Source: Burkholderiales bacterium | GTDB taxonomy: Bacteria > Pseudomonadota > Gammaproteobacteria > Burkholderiales > Burkholderiaceae_C | Direction of reading: 5' to 3' | Length of the DNA stretch: 64,000 bases | NCBI GenBank assembly: GCA_003963115.1 | Contig: RXJQ01000040.1 | Coordinates: 62,001-126,000 of the forward strand | Shown here: positions 26,072-37,459 of the stretch, in pieces | Position numbering within the stretch: the stretch's first letter is position 1 | Layout: each line of letters opens with the position of its first letter | The notes under the pieces: generated by a model | The model's input: the letters and a program-made list of their open reading frames with translations, nothing else | Database searches by the model: none | Told to the model about the DNA's origin: nothing | Translations under genes and position numbers: made by a program

Positions 26072-26704
26072 ATGGGCCTGAACCAGCAAGATCTGCAACG
26101 CATCACCGACACCACCATCGCGCACTACGAAGCGAGTGCGGCGCAGTTCTGGTTGGGCACGCGCGACCACGATGTCAGCCAGAACATGGCTGCCCTGCTG
26201 GGCCACATCGAGGGTGAGGCGCCTTACGAGATCCTCGACTTCGGCTGTGGGCCCGGACGCGATCTCAAGGCTTTCACCGACATGGGCCACCGCGCCACAG
26301 GTCTGGAAGGCACGCCCAGTTTCGCGGCCATGGCCCGCACCCACAGTGGTTGCGAGGTGCTGGTGCAAAGCTTTCTGGCGCTGGACTTGCCTGTTGCCCG
26401 CTTTGATGGCGTGTTCGCCAATGCCGCGCTCTTCCATGTGCCGACACAGGAGCTGCCACGCGTGTTGCGCGAGCTGTGGACCACGCTCAAGCCTGGCGGC
26501 GTGCTGTTCAGCTCCAACCCGCGTGGCCAGGACGAAGAAGGTTGGCATGCAGGCCGCTACGGCGCCTTCCACAGCTGGCCGGCTTGGCGCCGCTACCTGC
26601 TGGAAGCAGGCTTTACCGAGCTGGAGCACTACTACCGGCCCGATGGCCTGCCGCGCGAGCAGCAGCCCTGGCTGGCCAGCGTGTGGCGCAAGCCGCGCAC
26701 CTGA
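26072..26704 (+). CDS. Class I SAM-dependent methyltransferase
   Basis: About 210 residues. Motif I is ILDFGCGPGRDLKAF, followed by the acidic loop GLEGTPSFAAMAR, motif IV DGVFANAALFHVP and motif VI LKPGGVLFSSNPRG. It belongs to the Methyltransf_11/25-type small-molecule methyltransferases; the substrate is unknown. I prefer the ATG at 26072 over 26048. It is 18 bases before the APH-kinase fusion gene and probably heads a three-gene run with it and the DHH protein. Confidence 0.9.
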   Translation: MGLNQQDLQRITDTTIAHYEASAAQFWLGTRDHDVSQNMAALLGHIEGEAPYEILDFGCGPGRDLKAFTDMGHRATGLEGTPSFAAMARTHSGCEVLVQSFLALDLPVARFDGVFANAALFHVPTQELPRVLRELWTTLKPGGVLFSSNPRGQDEEGWHAGRYGAFHSWPAWRRYLLEAGFTELEHYYRPDGLPREQQPWLASVWRKPRT

Positions 26705-26722
26705 ACCAGACTGGGCCCATCG

Positions 26723-28225
26723 ATGTCCATCGAACTGGTCCAGGCTTTGCAAAGGCAGTTGCACGCGCAACTGATTGAAACCCACATCTCCTGGGTATTG
26801 CTCGATGGCACCCATGCCTGGAAGATCAAGAAGCCGGTCACGCTGTCGTTTCTGGACTTTTCCAGCCTGACCACGCGCCACCGGCTTTGCCATGAGGAGC
26901 TGGCGCTCAACCGCAGGCTGGCGCCTTCGCTCTACCTGGATGTCTCGCCCATCAGTGGCACGGCCGAAGCGCCTGAACTGGGCGGCACGGGCGAGCCCAT
27001 CGAGTACGCCTTGCGCATGAAGCAGTTCGATGCGGGGGCATTGTTCAGCGAACGCCTGGCCCATGGCCAGCTGATGCCCGATCATCTGGTGCAGCTGGCC
27101 GAGAAGCTGGCCGCCTTCCATGCGCAGGCGCCTCAGGCAGGCCAAGCCGATGACTGGGGATCGCCTGCCCGCATCACGCGCCCAGTCGAGACGCTGATGC
27201 AGGGCTTGCAAGCCCACGGCTGTGAAGCGGCCTGCGCAGCCTTGCAGCCTTGGTTGCAACAGCAAGCCCAGGTTCTGCATGCCATCTGGCTTCAGCGCCG
27301 CCAGGATGGCTGGGTGATCGAAGGCCATGGCGACCTGCACCTGGCCAATGCCGTGTTGCTGCCCGAAGGCGCCACGGCCTTTGACTGCATCGAGTTCGAC
27401 CCGGCCTTGCGCTGGGTCGATGGCCTCAGCGACATCGCCTTCATGGCGATGGACCTGATGGCCCATGGCCACGATGACCTGGCCTGGTGCTTCCTCAATG
27501 CCTACCTGGATGTGAGGGGCGACCATGCCGGCCTGCCCGTGCTGCGCTACTACCTGGTCTACCGTGCCCTGGTGCGGGCGCTGGTGGCCCGCCTGCGGGC
27601 AGACCAGGGCGGCGCGGACCGCAGGCCCGACTACCTCGCGCTGGCGCTGCGCCTGAGCGCACCCGCGCCCGCGAGGCTGCTCATCACGCATGGCGTGTCG
27701 GGTTCAGGCAAGACCCATGTATCGCGCCTGCTGGCGCGCGAGGCGGGGGCGGTGCACCTGCGCGCCGACGTCATCCGCAAACGCCTGTTCGGCCTGAGCC
27801 CGACGGTGGTGTCGCATGAGGTGGTGCCGGGCGGCATTTACACCGCCGAAGCCAACGCGGCCACGTATGCACGCTTGCTGGATTTGAGCAGATTGACCTT
27901 GCAGTGGGGCTGGCCGGTCATCGTGGATGCGACCTTTCTGGACGCGGCCGATCGCCACCGCTTTGCCGAGCTGGCCCACTGTTTGAGCGTGCCCTTCACC
28001 ATCCTGCACTGTCAGGCGCCAGGCGCGGTGCTGAGGGCCCGCATTGCGCAGCGCCAGGCGCGAGGCGGCGATGCCTCTGAAGCCACCCAAGAGGTGCTGA
28101 GCGCCCAGCAGGTGCGCGCACAGCCCCTGAGCAGCCAGGAGTTGCCCCATACGCTGACGCTTGACGCGAGCAGGCCTTGGCCCGCTGGCGAGCTGGCCGC
28201 ACAATGGCGTGCCATGGCCGGCTGA
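26723..28225 (+). CDS. Bifunctional APH-like kinase / P-loop AAA kinase fusion
   Basis: 500 residues. The N-terminal ~310 residues resemble an aminoglycoside-phosphotransferase fold (THISWVLLDGTHAWKIKKPV, then the catalytic-loop-like HGDLHLANAVLL and the metal-binding FDCIEFDPALRWVDGLSDIAFM). The C-terminal part is a zeta-toxin/shikimate-kinase-like P-loop domain with Walker A GVSGSGKT at residues 324-331, then ADVIRKRLFG and VIVDATFL. Fusions of this kind are common in Proteobacteria and of unsettled substrate; resistance should not be assumed. It is co-transcribed with a methyltransferase and a DHH-family gene. Confidence 0.88.
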   Translation: MSIELVQALQRQLHAQLIETHISWVLLDGTHAWKIKKPVTLSFLDFSSLTTRHRLCHEELALNRRLAPSLYLDVSPISGTAEAPELGGTGEPIEYALRMKQFDAGALFSERLAHGQLMPDHLVQLAEKLAAFHAQAPQAGQADDWGSPARITRPVETLMQGLQAHGCEAACAALQPWLQQQAQVLHAIWLQRRQDGWVIEGHGDLHLANAVLLPEGATAFDCIEFDPALRWVDGLSDIAFMAMDLMAHGHDDLAWCFLNAYLDVRGDHAGLPVLRYYLVYRALVRALVARLRADQGGADRRPDYLALALRLSAPAPARLLITHGVSGSGKTHVSRLLAREAGAVHLRADVIRKRLFGLSPTVVSHEVVPGGIYTAEANAATYARLLDLSRLTLQWGWPVIVDATFLDAADRHRFAELAHCLSVPFTILHCQAPGAVLRARIAQRQARGGDASEATQEVLSAQQVRAQPLSSQELPHTLTLDASRPWPAGELAAQWRAMAG

Positions 28226-28261
28226 CATGCCAGTCCAGGATTTCAGGAAGGCGGGGATGCG

Positions 28262-29221
28262 ATGCGCTTCGATGTGTGCAACGGCGATGCTGATGGTTTG
28301 TGTGCCACGGTGCAATGGCACTGGCACGAGCCCGCTGTGCCTGCGCAACTGATCACCGGCCTCAAGCGCGAGATCGCGCTGCTGGAGCGCGTGCAGGCTC
28401 AGGCGGGTGACGAGGTCAACGTCTTCGACCTGTCGATGCAGCGCAACCAGCCTGCCCTCCAGCGTTTGCTGGACACCGGCGTGATGGTGCGCTATGTGGA
28501 CCACCATGAGACGGGCGATATCCCCAGGCACCCGCTGCTGCAAGCCCATATCGACCTGGACAGCGCGGTGTGCACCAGCCTGCTGGTCGACCGTCTGGTC
28601 GACGGTGCATCGCGGCCCTGGGCCCTGGTCGGTGCTTATGGTGACAACCTTACCACCGTGGCAGACGAGCTGGCACAGCGCAGTGGCTTGGGCGAGCGCG
28701 AATGCACGGCCTTGCGGCGCCTGGGCGAAGGCATCAACTACAACGCCTATGGCGAGACCCTGGCCGATGTGCACATGGCGCCTGAGCGGCTCTTTGGCCT
28801 GCTGGTGCGTTTTCGCAGCCCGCTGGACCTCGTGAGGCAAGACCCCATCGCCGACGAGCTGGACGCCTTGCGGCGCGACGACCTGCGCCAGGCCCGCGCC
28901 CTCAAGCCTGCATGGGAAGGTGCGCAGGGCCGGGTGCTGTGCCTGCCCGATGAGGCCTGGGCGAGGCGTGTGGTGGGCGTGCTGGCCAACGAGCTGGCGC
29001 ATGAGGCACCGGCGCAAGCTCATGCCGTGTTGTGTCTTCAGGCGCAGGGGTGGCATGTCGTGAGCGTGCGGGCACCCCTGGCAAGGCCTTGCGGCGCCGC
29101 GACCTTGTGTCAGGCTTTCGGCGGCAATGGGCGGGCCCGCGCGGCCGGCATCGATACCTTGGCGGCTGAAGACCTGCCACGCTTCATCGATGCCTTTGCC
29201 CACATGAGCTGGGGTGCTTGA
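28262..29221 (+). CDS. DHH-family phosphoesterase-like protein
   Basis: 319 residues. NGDADGLCA (residues 7-15) and VDHHETG (D80-H81-H82) are the metal-binding motifs of the DHH superfamily. The ending GGNGRARAAGIDTL matches the DHHA1 substrate-binding domain. The usual DxD motif between them is represented by VFDLSM. Relatives hydrolyse short RNAs or cyclic dinucleotides, or act on acetylated substrates; which applies here is not clear. It starts 36 bases after the kinase fusion gene. Confidence 0.85.
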   Translation: MRFDVCNGDADGLCATVQWHWHEPAVPAQLITGLKREIALLERVQAQAGDEVNVFDLSMQRNQPALQRLLDTGVMVRYVDHHETGDIPRHPLLQAHIDLDSAVCTSLLVDRLVDGASRPWALVGAYGDNLTTVADELAQRSGLGERECTALRRLGEGINYNAYGETLADVHMAPERLFGLLVRFRSPLDLVRQDPIADELDALRRDDLRQARALKPAWEGAQGRVLCLPDEAWARRVVGVLANELAHEAPAQAHAVLCLQAQGWHVVSVRAPLARPCGAATLCQAFGGNGRARAAGIDTLAAEDLPRFIDAFAHMSWGA

Positions 29222-29311
29222 GCGCGCCTTTTGTGCTGGGTCAAATTTGGCCAGCCAGGGCTTCAGTAAGGTGAATGGGCCGTCTCTTGAGACACCACCG
29301 GTCCACGCACC

Positions 29312-30490
29312 ATGAACCTCCATCCCGCCGCACTCGATCGCATCGAAACCGTTCGCCGTATCGCCCGGGAGGTTGCGGGGCCGGCCGCCGATGTCGTGGA
29401 CCGACAGGGGCGTTTCCCCCGCGAGGTCATCAACGCGCTCAAGGCCGAGCGCCTGCTGTCGGCCTATGTGCCGCAAAGCCTGGGCGGCCACGGCGCGGGC
29501 ATGGTCGAGCTGGGTCTGATGTGCGAGGCGCTGGGGCAACGCTGCGCGTCGGCGGCCATGGTGTTCGCCATGCACCAGGTGCAGGTTGGGTGCCTGGTTC
29601 GCCACGGGCACACGCCCTATTTTCAGGACTACCTCAACGACCTGGTGCGGCAGCAGCGCCTGATTGCCTCGGTGACGTCTGAAGCGGGCGTGGGCGGTTC
29701 GGTGCGCACCAGCATCTGCAACATCGCGCAGCAAGGCGAGCAGTGCAGCGTGCGCAAGGAGGGCACGGTCGTGTCTTATGGCGAAGATGCCGATGACCTG
29801 CTGATGACCGTGCGCCGCAGCGAAGCCTCGGCGGCCAGCGACCAGGCCCTGGTGCTGGTCACCAAGCGGCAATGCGAGATGCAGCAGATCAGCAGCTGGG
29901 ACGCGATGGGCATGCGGGGCACCTGCAGCCCGGGCTATGTGATCAGCGCGCAGTTCAACGCCGGGCAGATCGTGCCCGACCCCTTTGCCGACATCAATGC
30001 CCACACCATGGTGCCCTGGGCGCACATCCTGTGGGCCTCGGCCTGGCTGGGGATCGCAACCGATGCCGTGGCGCGCGCGCGGGCCTTCGTGCGTGACACC
30101 GCCAAGCGCATGGGCGGCGGCACACCACCTACCGTATCGCGCTTGAGTGAAGTGGCCGCTCGCCTGCAACTGATGCGGGCCCAGGTGCGTGAACGCGCGC
30201 AGTACTACGCCACCTTGATGCACCAGCCCGATGGTGGCCGCGACACCTTGTCGTCGGTGGGTTTTGCGGTGGAGCTCAACCACCTCAAGCTCAATGCCTC
30301 GGAGTTGGTGGCCGAGATCTGCACCAAGGCCCTGCGCATCACCGGCACGACCGGCTACCGCAATGATTCGCCCTACAGCGTGGCCCGTCATCTGCGCGAC
30401 GCCCACTCCGCGGCCTTGATGATCGGCAACGAGCGCATCCATGCCGCCAACGGCGCCTTGCACCTGGTCTACAAGGACGACGTGCTGTGA
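29312..30490 (+). CDS. Acyl-CoA dehydrogenase family protein
   Basis: 392 residues, a typical length. The helical N-terminal domain is clear (IARQVAGPAADVVDRQGRFPREVINAL, LGGHGAGMVELGLMCEALGQRC), then the beta domain with FAD-contact sequence (TSEAGVGGSVRTS), and the C-terminal helical bundle (ICTKALRITGTTGYRNDSPYSVARHLRDAHSAALM). The RHLRDAHSA motif is the usual FAD-binding end. The catalytic Glu is not obvious at the MCAD position, so the substrate and even the reaction are open; some relatives act on nitroalkanes or flavin-dependent hydroxylation. Confidence 0.9.
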   Translation: MNLHPAALDRIETVRRIAREVAGPAADVVDRQGRFPREVINALKAERLLSAYVPQSLGGHGAGMVELGLMCEALGQRCASAAMVFAMHQVQVGCLVRHGHTPYFQDYLNDLVRQQRLIASVTSEAGVGGSVRTSICNIAQQGEQCSVRKEGTVVSYGEDADDLLMTVRRSEASAASDQALVLVTKRQCEMQQISSWDAMGMRGTCSPGYVISAQFNAGQIVPDPFADINAHTMVPWAHILWASAWLGIATDAVARARAFVRDTAKRMGGGTPPTVSRLSEVAARLQLMRAQVRERAQYYATLMHQPDGGRDTLSSVGFAVELNHLKLNASELVAEICTKALRITGTTGYRNDSPYSVARHLRDAHSAALMIGNERIHAANGALHLVYKDDVL

Positions 30491-30613
30491 GGTTCCCGAG
30501 ATTCCTCGCGCAGATCCCTCGCATGGGGGGAGTCCAGTCAGATCATGTCGGCCCCGCTGCGTCGACCGCGTATTCCCCATCAAGGCCTTTGTTGTCAGGC
30601 CTGCAAGGAGTAC

Positions 30614-30706
30614 ATGATGTTGTGGGTGCCTGGTGTCCCCTGGGGTTTCGTGGTGTTCAGCCTGGTCGTGCTGCTGATCAGCCATTTTCGCTGGCCTCAC
30701 CTTTGA
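30614..30706 (+). CDS. 30-residue single-pass membrane peptide
   Basis: ATG ATG start preceded by AAGGAG 3 bases upstream. The product starts MMLWVPGVPWGFVVFSLVVL and ends LLISHFRWPHL: one hydrophobic helix with a basic C-terminal tail. It lies 40 bases upstream of slyX. Small single-helix proteins with such a ribosome site are plausible real genes, but there is no homology evidence. Confidence 0.5.
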   Translation: MMLWVPGVPWGFVVFSLVVLLISHFRWPHL

Positions 30707-30746
30707 GGCGTGTCCCAAGCCACCTGAATTCGGGTCCAATACGGGC

Positions 30747-30965
30747 ATGGAACAAAGCGAGCTCATCGACAAGCGCCTCACCGACCTCGAAGTCAAGTCG
30801 GGCTTCACGGAAGACCTGCTGGACCACCTCAACCAGCTCGTGGCCCGGCAACAGCAGCAGATCGATCTGCTGATCAACGAGGTCATCCAGCTGCGCCAGC
30901 AGGTGAACGACGCTGGCGGCGGCACCTTCCGCAGCCTGCACGACGAGATCCCGCCTCACTACTGA
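30747..30965 (+). CDS. slyX: SlyX family protein
   Basis: 72 residues, the family's size. The whole protein is a heptad-patterned coiled coil (LIDKRLTDLEVKSGFTEDLL ... LARQQQQIDLLINEVIQLRQQV) ending in the conserved EIPPHY. SlyX is a small cytosolic protein of unknown function, conserved in beta- and gammaproteobacteria. It converges on the hybrid kinase gene, 7 bases away. Confidence 0.93.
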   Translation: MEQSELIDKRLTDLEVKSGFTEDLLDHLNQLVARQQQQIDLLINEVIQLRQQVNDAGGGTFRSLHDEIPPHY

Positions 30966-30972
30966 GTGAGGA

Positions 30973-33627
<2,655 letters not shown>

Positions 33628-33831
33628 ACGGCCTCCCTCGCTGACGTGGCATGGCGTCGATGCAAGGCGGGCTGCATACCTACAATGGTATGCCAGGATG
33701 AGGGCAAGGGACGCCAAATCGTTTGCCCGGCAAGCAATATGCAACAGCCTTTGCGCATGATCAAGATGCCAGCGATAAATCGAACTGAAATTCGCTGCCT
33801 TTCCCGGGTTCGCTGAGCGCGCTGGCTGAAA

Positions 33832-33847
33832 GAGCCGCTGTCGGCTC
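33832..33847 (-). terminator. Weak terminator-like stem-loop after tapT
   Basis: GAGCCG-ACAG-CGGCTC on the minus strand, overlapping the tapT stop codon and followed by only three T. It may attenuate rather than end transcription toward the hybrid kinase gene. Confidence 0.35.
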
Positions 33848-34475
33848 AGGGCTCGGTGGACAAAAAGGCCGAAAGGGCGGACTGCCTGCGTGCGGCCACG
33901 GCCGTCACGAACTGATCGAATGCGGTGCGCAGGGCGTTGTAGCGCGCCGGCGCTTGCTCCAGCTGCCCCAGGGCCAGGCAGGTGGCTTCCAGCGTGGAGA
34001 GCTGGTCTGCGCGGCGGGCCTTGCGGATCGCGTAGCGGCTGGGCGACTCGGGGTCGATGGCCAGCCGAGGCAGCGTCTGCAAGATGGGGTTGAGGTGCAG
34101 CATCTTGAGGCTCTTGCGCCAGGTGCCATCGAGCACCACCAACAAGGTGGGGCTGGCCGACCCAGGGGCGGGCACGGTCGTGGGCGCAGGCATCTGCGCG
34201 CTGGCCGGGTAGAGCAGCACCGCCTGCCGCGTGATGTGAGCCGGTGCCAACAGCGCTTGCAAAGCCTTGGCATCGAAGGTCTCGCCGACGAGCGTGCGAC
34301 AGTGCCGTAGGCTCATATGCAGCAGCCGCGCGCTGCCCTTGGCCTGTTTGACTTCCTGCGGATGCTGGAGAATCAGCACCGGGGTCTCATTGTCCGTTGG
34401 GCTGACCCAAGAACACAGGCAGGCAGGCAAGGGCCTTTCACAATGTGGACAGCATGGGCGCCTGGCCGCGTTCAT
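33846..34475 (-). CDS. tapT: tRNA-uridine aminocarboxypropyltransferase (DTW domain)
   Basis: 209 residues. The Cys-rich start CPHCERPLPACLC, HPQEVKQAKGSARLL, the family-defining DGTW in LLVVLDGTWRKSLKML, and YAIRKARRADQLSTLEA are the signatures of the DTW family (YfiP/TapT). It installs acp3U in tRNA using S-adenosylmethionine. Its start codon overlaps the pepD stop by 4 bases (ATGA), so it is translationally coupled to pepD. Confidence 0.92.
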   Translation of the reverse strand: MNAARRPCCPHCERPLPACLCSWVSPTDNETPVLILQHPQEVKQAKGSARLLHMSLRHCRTLVGETFDAKALQALLAPAHITRQAVLLYPASAQMPAPTTVPAPGSASPTLLVVLDGTWRKSLKMLHLNPILQTLPRLAIDPESPSRYAIRKARRADQLSTLEATCLALGQLEQAPARYNALRTAFDQFVTAVAARRQSALSAFLSTEP

Positions 34476-35929
34476 GCCTGGATGGCCGTCACGATGGCGC
34501 GCAGCAACTGCCAGGTCCGGGCCACAGAGGCCACCTCCACCTGCTCACCCGGTGCATGGGCACCGCGGATGGTGGGGCCGAAAGACACGATGTCCATGCC
34601 CGGGTACTTGGCCGCGATGATGCCGCACTCCAGTCCGGCATGGATGACCTGCACATGGGATGCGGCCTGGAACTCGCGCTGGTAGATGCGCTGGCACAGT
34701 GCCAGCAAAGGCGAGTCGGGATTGGGTGTCCAGCCCGGATAGGCGCCCGATGCTTCAGCCCGCGTGCCCGACAGCGCCCACAGGCTGATGATCTCGTCGG
34801 CAAGCGCCTGGCTGCCGCTGTCGCGCAACGAGCGCACCATGAAGTTGGCATGGCCGCCCGTAGGCGAGATGTCCACCATGCCCAGGTTGTTGGAGGTTTC
34901 GACCACGCCGGGTAGGCGCTGGCTCATGCGCTTGACGCCATGCGGCGCGGCATGCAGGCTGCCCAGCCAGATGTCCTGCTCGGTGGCGCTCAGCACCTGC
35001 TGGGCCTGAGCGGGTTCAGCGCGCAGCACGATGTGGGGCTCGACGCCTTCAAGCTCTTGCAGGAACAAGGCTTCCCAGGACATCAGCACCTGGGCCAGAT
35101 CGGCCGCCAGGGCCATGGGCAGAGCCACCGTCGCCCAGGCTTCGCGGGGCAGGGCATTGCGGGCCGTGCCGCCTTGCAGCGACACCAGGCGAACTTCGCC
35201 CAATGTCTCCAGCCCTTGCAGCACGCGCACCAGCAGCTTGATCGCATTGCCGCGCTCTTCATGGATGTTGACGCCCGAGTGCCCGCCGCGCAGGCCGGTG
35301 AGGCTGATGCGCCAGGCTGCACAACCGGTTGGAATCGGCTCGGCCCGCCCGGGGCGGTCCACATTCACGTCCATGCCGCCGGCGCAACCCAGGTAGAACT
35401 CGCCCCACTCCTCGGTGTCCAGGTTCAGCATCAAGCGGCCTTGCAGCAGGTCGGCGTGCAGGCCCTGGGCGCCGCCCATGCCGGCTTCCTCATCCACGGT
35501 GAACAGGGCTTCGATGGGGCCATGCGGCAGTTGCTGGTCTTCGAGCAGCGCCAGGGTCATGGTCACGCCCATGCCGTTGTCCGAACCCAGCGTGGTGCCT
35601 TCGGCCATGACCCAGCCGTCCTTGAACACCGGCACGATGGGATCGCGTGTGAAGTCGTGTGTCGAGTCGGCGTTCTTCTGGCAGACCATGTCCAGATGGC
35701 CTTGCAGCACCAGGCCAGGCACACCCTCGCGCCCTGGTGTGGCCGCCTTGCGGACGAGGAGGTTGCCGGCCTCGTCAACCAGTGTGAACAGGCCGCGCTG
35801 CTCGGCCCATTGGCGAAGATGGTCGCGCAAGGCCGCTTCCTGCTTGGAGGGGCGCGGGATGCGGCACAGCGTGGCGAAATGGGTCCACACGGCCGTGGGT
35901 TCGAGCTGGCTGAGGTCGGCGTTCGTCAT
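34472..35929 (-). CDS. pepD: Aminoacyl-histidine dipeptidase (cytosol nonspecific dipeptidase)
   Basis: 485 residues, the same length as E. coli PepD. An M20 metallopeptidase: the first metal ligands in LQGHLDMVCQ, the bridging Asp in GSDNGMGVTM, the catalytic and metal Glu pair in VDEEAGMGGAQ, and the lid residues in GLRGGHSGVNIHEERGNA. It degrades X-His and other dipeptides in the cytosol. The start MTNADLSQLEPTAVW aligns with E. coli MSELSQLSPQPLW; an in-frame ATG is at 35941. The frame runs far upstream without a stop, which is only a GC effect. It is coupled to tapT. Confidence 0.95.
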   Translation of the reverse strand: MTNADLSQLEPTAVWTHFATLCRIPRPSKQEAALRDHLRQWAEQRGLFTLVDEAGNLLVRKAATPGREGVPGLVLQGHLDMVCQKNADSTHDFTRDPIVPVFKDGWVMAEGTTLGSDNGMGVTMTLALLEDQQLPHGPIEALFTVDEEAGMGGAQGLHADLLQGRLMLNLDTEEWGEFYLGCAGGMDVNVDRPGRAEPIPTGCAAWRISLTGLRGGHSGVNIHEERGNAIKLLVRVLQGLETLGEVRLVSLQGGTARNALPREAWATVALPMALAADLAQVLMSWEALFLQELEGVEPHIVLRAEPAQAQQVLSATEQDIWLGSLHAAPHGVKRMSQRLPGVVETSNNLGMVDISPTGGHANFMVRSLRDSGSQALADEIISLWALSGTRAEASGAYPGWTPNPDSPLLALCQRIYQREFQAASHVQVIHAGLECGIIAAKYPGMDIVSFGPTIRGAHAPGEQVEVASVARTWQLLRAIVTAIQA

Positions 35930-35977
35930 GATCGACATCATGTCATGGGCCCTGCCTGCGGCGCACAATAGCAGCCC

Positions 35978-37366
35978 ATGATGCGCCCCATGACCCGCCC
36001 CGCCCCTGAACTGCTCCTGCCCGCCGGCTCGCTCGACAAGATGCGGGCGGCCTATGACTTCGGCGCCGATGCCGTCTATGCCGGCCAGCCGCGCTACTCC
36101 CTGCGTGCCCGCAACAACGAGTTCAGGTTGGAGCAGCTCCAGCAAGGCCTCGGCGAGGCCAGGGCACGCGGCAAGAAGTTCTATGTCACCAGCAACCTCA
36201 TTGCGCACAACGACAAGGTGCGCACCTACCTGCGCGACATCGAACCCGTGATCGCCATGAAGCCCGATGGCCTGATCATGGCCGACCCCGGGCTGATCAT
36301 GATGGTGCGAGAGAAGTGGCCAGAGGTGCCCATCCACCTGTCCGTGCAGGCCAACACCACCAACCACGCCACCGTGAAGTTCTGGGAGAAGGTGGGCGTG
36401 CAGCGCATCATCCTGTCGCGCGAGCTGAGCCTCGATGAGATCGAGCAGATCCGTCAGGCCTGCCCCGACATGGAACTGGAGGTCTTCGTGCACGGCGCCT
36501 TGTGCATCGCCTATTCGGGCCGCTGCCTGCTGTCGGGGTACTTCAACCGGCGCGACCCCAATCAAGGCACGTGCACCAATGCCTGTCGCTGGGAGTACAA
36601 GACCCATGGTGCTTCCGAACTGTCCGACACGGGCGAGGCCATCCCCATCAAGCTGGAGGGCGACTTCCACTTTCAGCAAGAGCAGGAAGCAGCCGACAAG
36701 GCCTTCTCGGCCTGTGGCGATGGAAAGCGGCATCCGCTGGCCGATCAGGTCTATCTGCTGGAGCAGTCTGACCGGCCTGGCGAGCTCATGCCCATCATGG
36801 AAGACGAGCACGGCACCTACATCATGAATTCCAAGGACCTGCGTGCCGTGGAGCATGTGGCCCGCCTGGCTGAGATCGGTGTGGACTCGCTCAAGGTGGA
36901 GGGCCGCACCAAGTCGCTGTACTACGTGGCGCGCGTGGCCCAGGTCTACCGCCAGGCCATTGATGACGCAGTGGCCGGCCAGCCCTTCAACCCGGACCTG
37001 CTGGCACAGCTCGAAGGCATGGCCAACCGGGGCTACACCGGCGGCTTCCTGCAACGGCGCCCCGCGCAGGATTACCAGAACTACCTCGATGGCAGCTCGC
37101 AGTTCCACCGCAGCCAGTTCGTGGCCGAGGTGCGCGGCATCGAAGGCGGCTGGGCCGAGGTCGAGGTCAAGAACCGCTTTGCCGTGGGCGACACCATCGA
37201 GGTCGTCCACCCGGGCGGCAACCAGATCGTCAAGCTCGAAGCCATGCGCAATATGGACGGCGAGGCCATCGACGTGGCGCCGGGCAGCCCATGGCATGTG
37301 CGCATTCCTTTGAGTGAGCAATACCGGGGCGCCCTGATTGCCCGCATGCTGACGACGACAGCTTGA
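35978..37366 (+). CDS. trhP: tRNA 5-hydroxyuridine synthesis protein TrhP (U32 family)
   Basis: 462 residues, U32 peptidase-like. Family marks: ELLLPAGSLDKMRAAYDFGADAVYAG, SVQANTTN, ILSRELSLDEI, and the Cys cluster region FVHGALCIAYSGRCLLS ... NQGTCTNACRW that should hold an iron-sulfur cluster, then KVEGRTKSLYYVA. This is the YegQ/TrhP branch, which acts with prephenate in forming ho5U34 in tRNA; despite the family name it is not a protease. It is divergent from pepD, with 48 bases between. Confidence 0.93.
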   Translation: MMRPMTRPAPELLLPAGSLDKMRAAYDFGADAVYAGQPRYSLRARNNEFRLEQLQQGLGEARARGKKFYVTSNLIAHNDKVRTYLRDIEPVIAMKPDGLIMADPGLIMMVREKWPEVPIHLSVQANTTNHATVKFWEKVGVQRIILSRELSLDEIEQIRQACPDMELEVFVHGALCIAYSGRCLLSGYFNRRDPNQGTCTNACRWEYKTHGASELSDTGEAIPIKLEGDFHFQQEQEAADKAFSACGDGKRHPLADQVYLLEQSDRPGELMPIMEDEHGTYIMNSKDLRAVEHVARLAEIGVDSLKVEGRTKSLYYVARVAQVYRQAIDDAVAGQPFNPDLLAQLEGMANRGYTGGFLQRRPAQDYQNYLDGSSQFHRSQFVAEVRGIEGGWAEVEVKNRFAVGDTIEVVHPGGNQIVKLEAMRNMDGEAIDVAPGSPWHVRIPLSEQYRGALIARMLTTTA

Positions 37367-37459
37367 TCCCCCTAAGCTGAAGGGGCGGCATCGGCCGGAA
37401 ACACGCGGGCAGCGCCTACACTGCGGCGCAGCTTGAACCTCTCCTGGAATGGCTCGCCC

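Noticed and set aside
27704-30925. A 1073-codon open frame on the minus strand opposite the kinase fusion, DHH and acyl-CoA dehydrogenase genes
   Set aside because: The plus-strand proteins have clear family motifs throughout. The antisense product is His/Gln/Arg-rich with no recognisable domain, as expected in GC-rich DNA.
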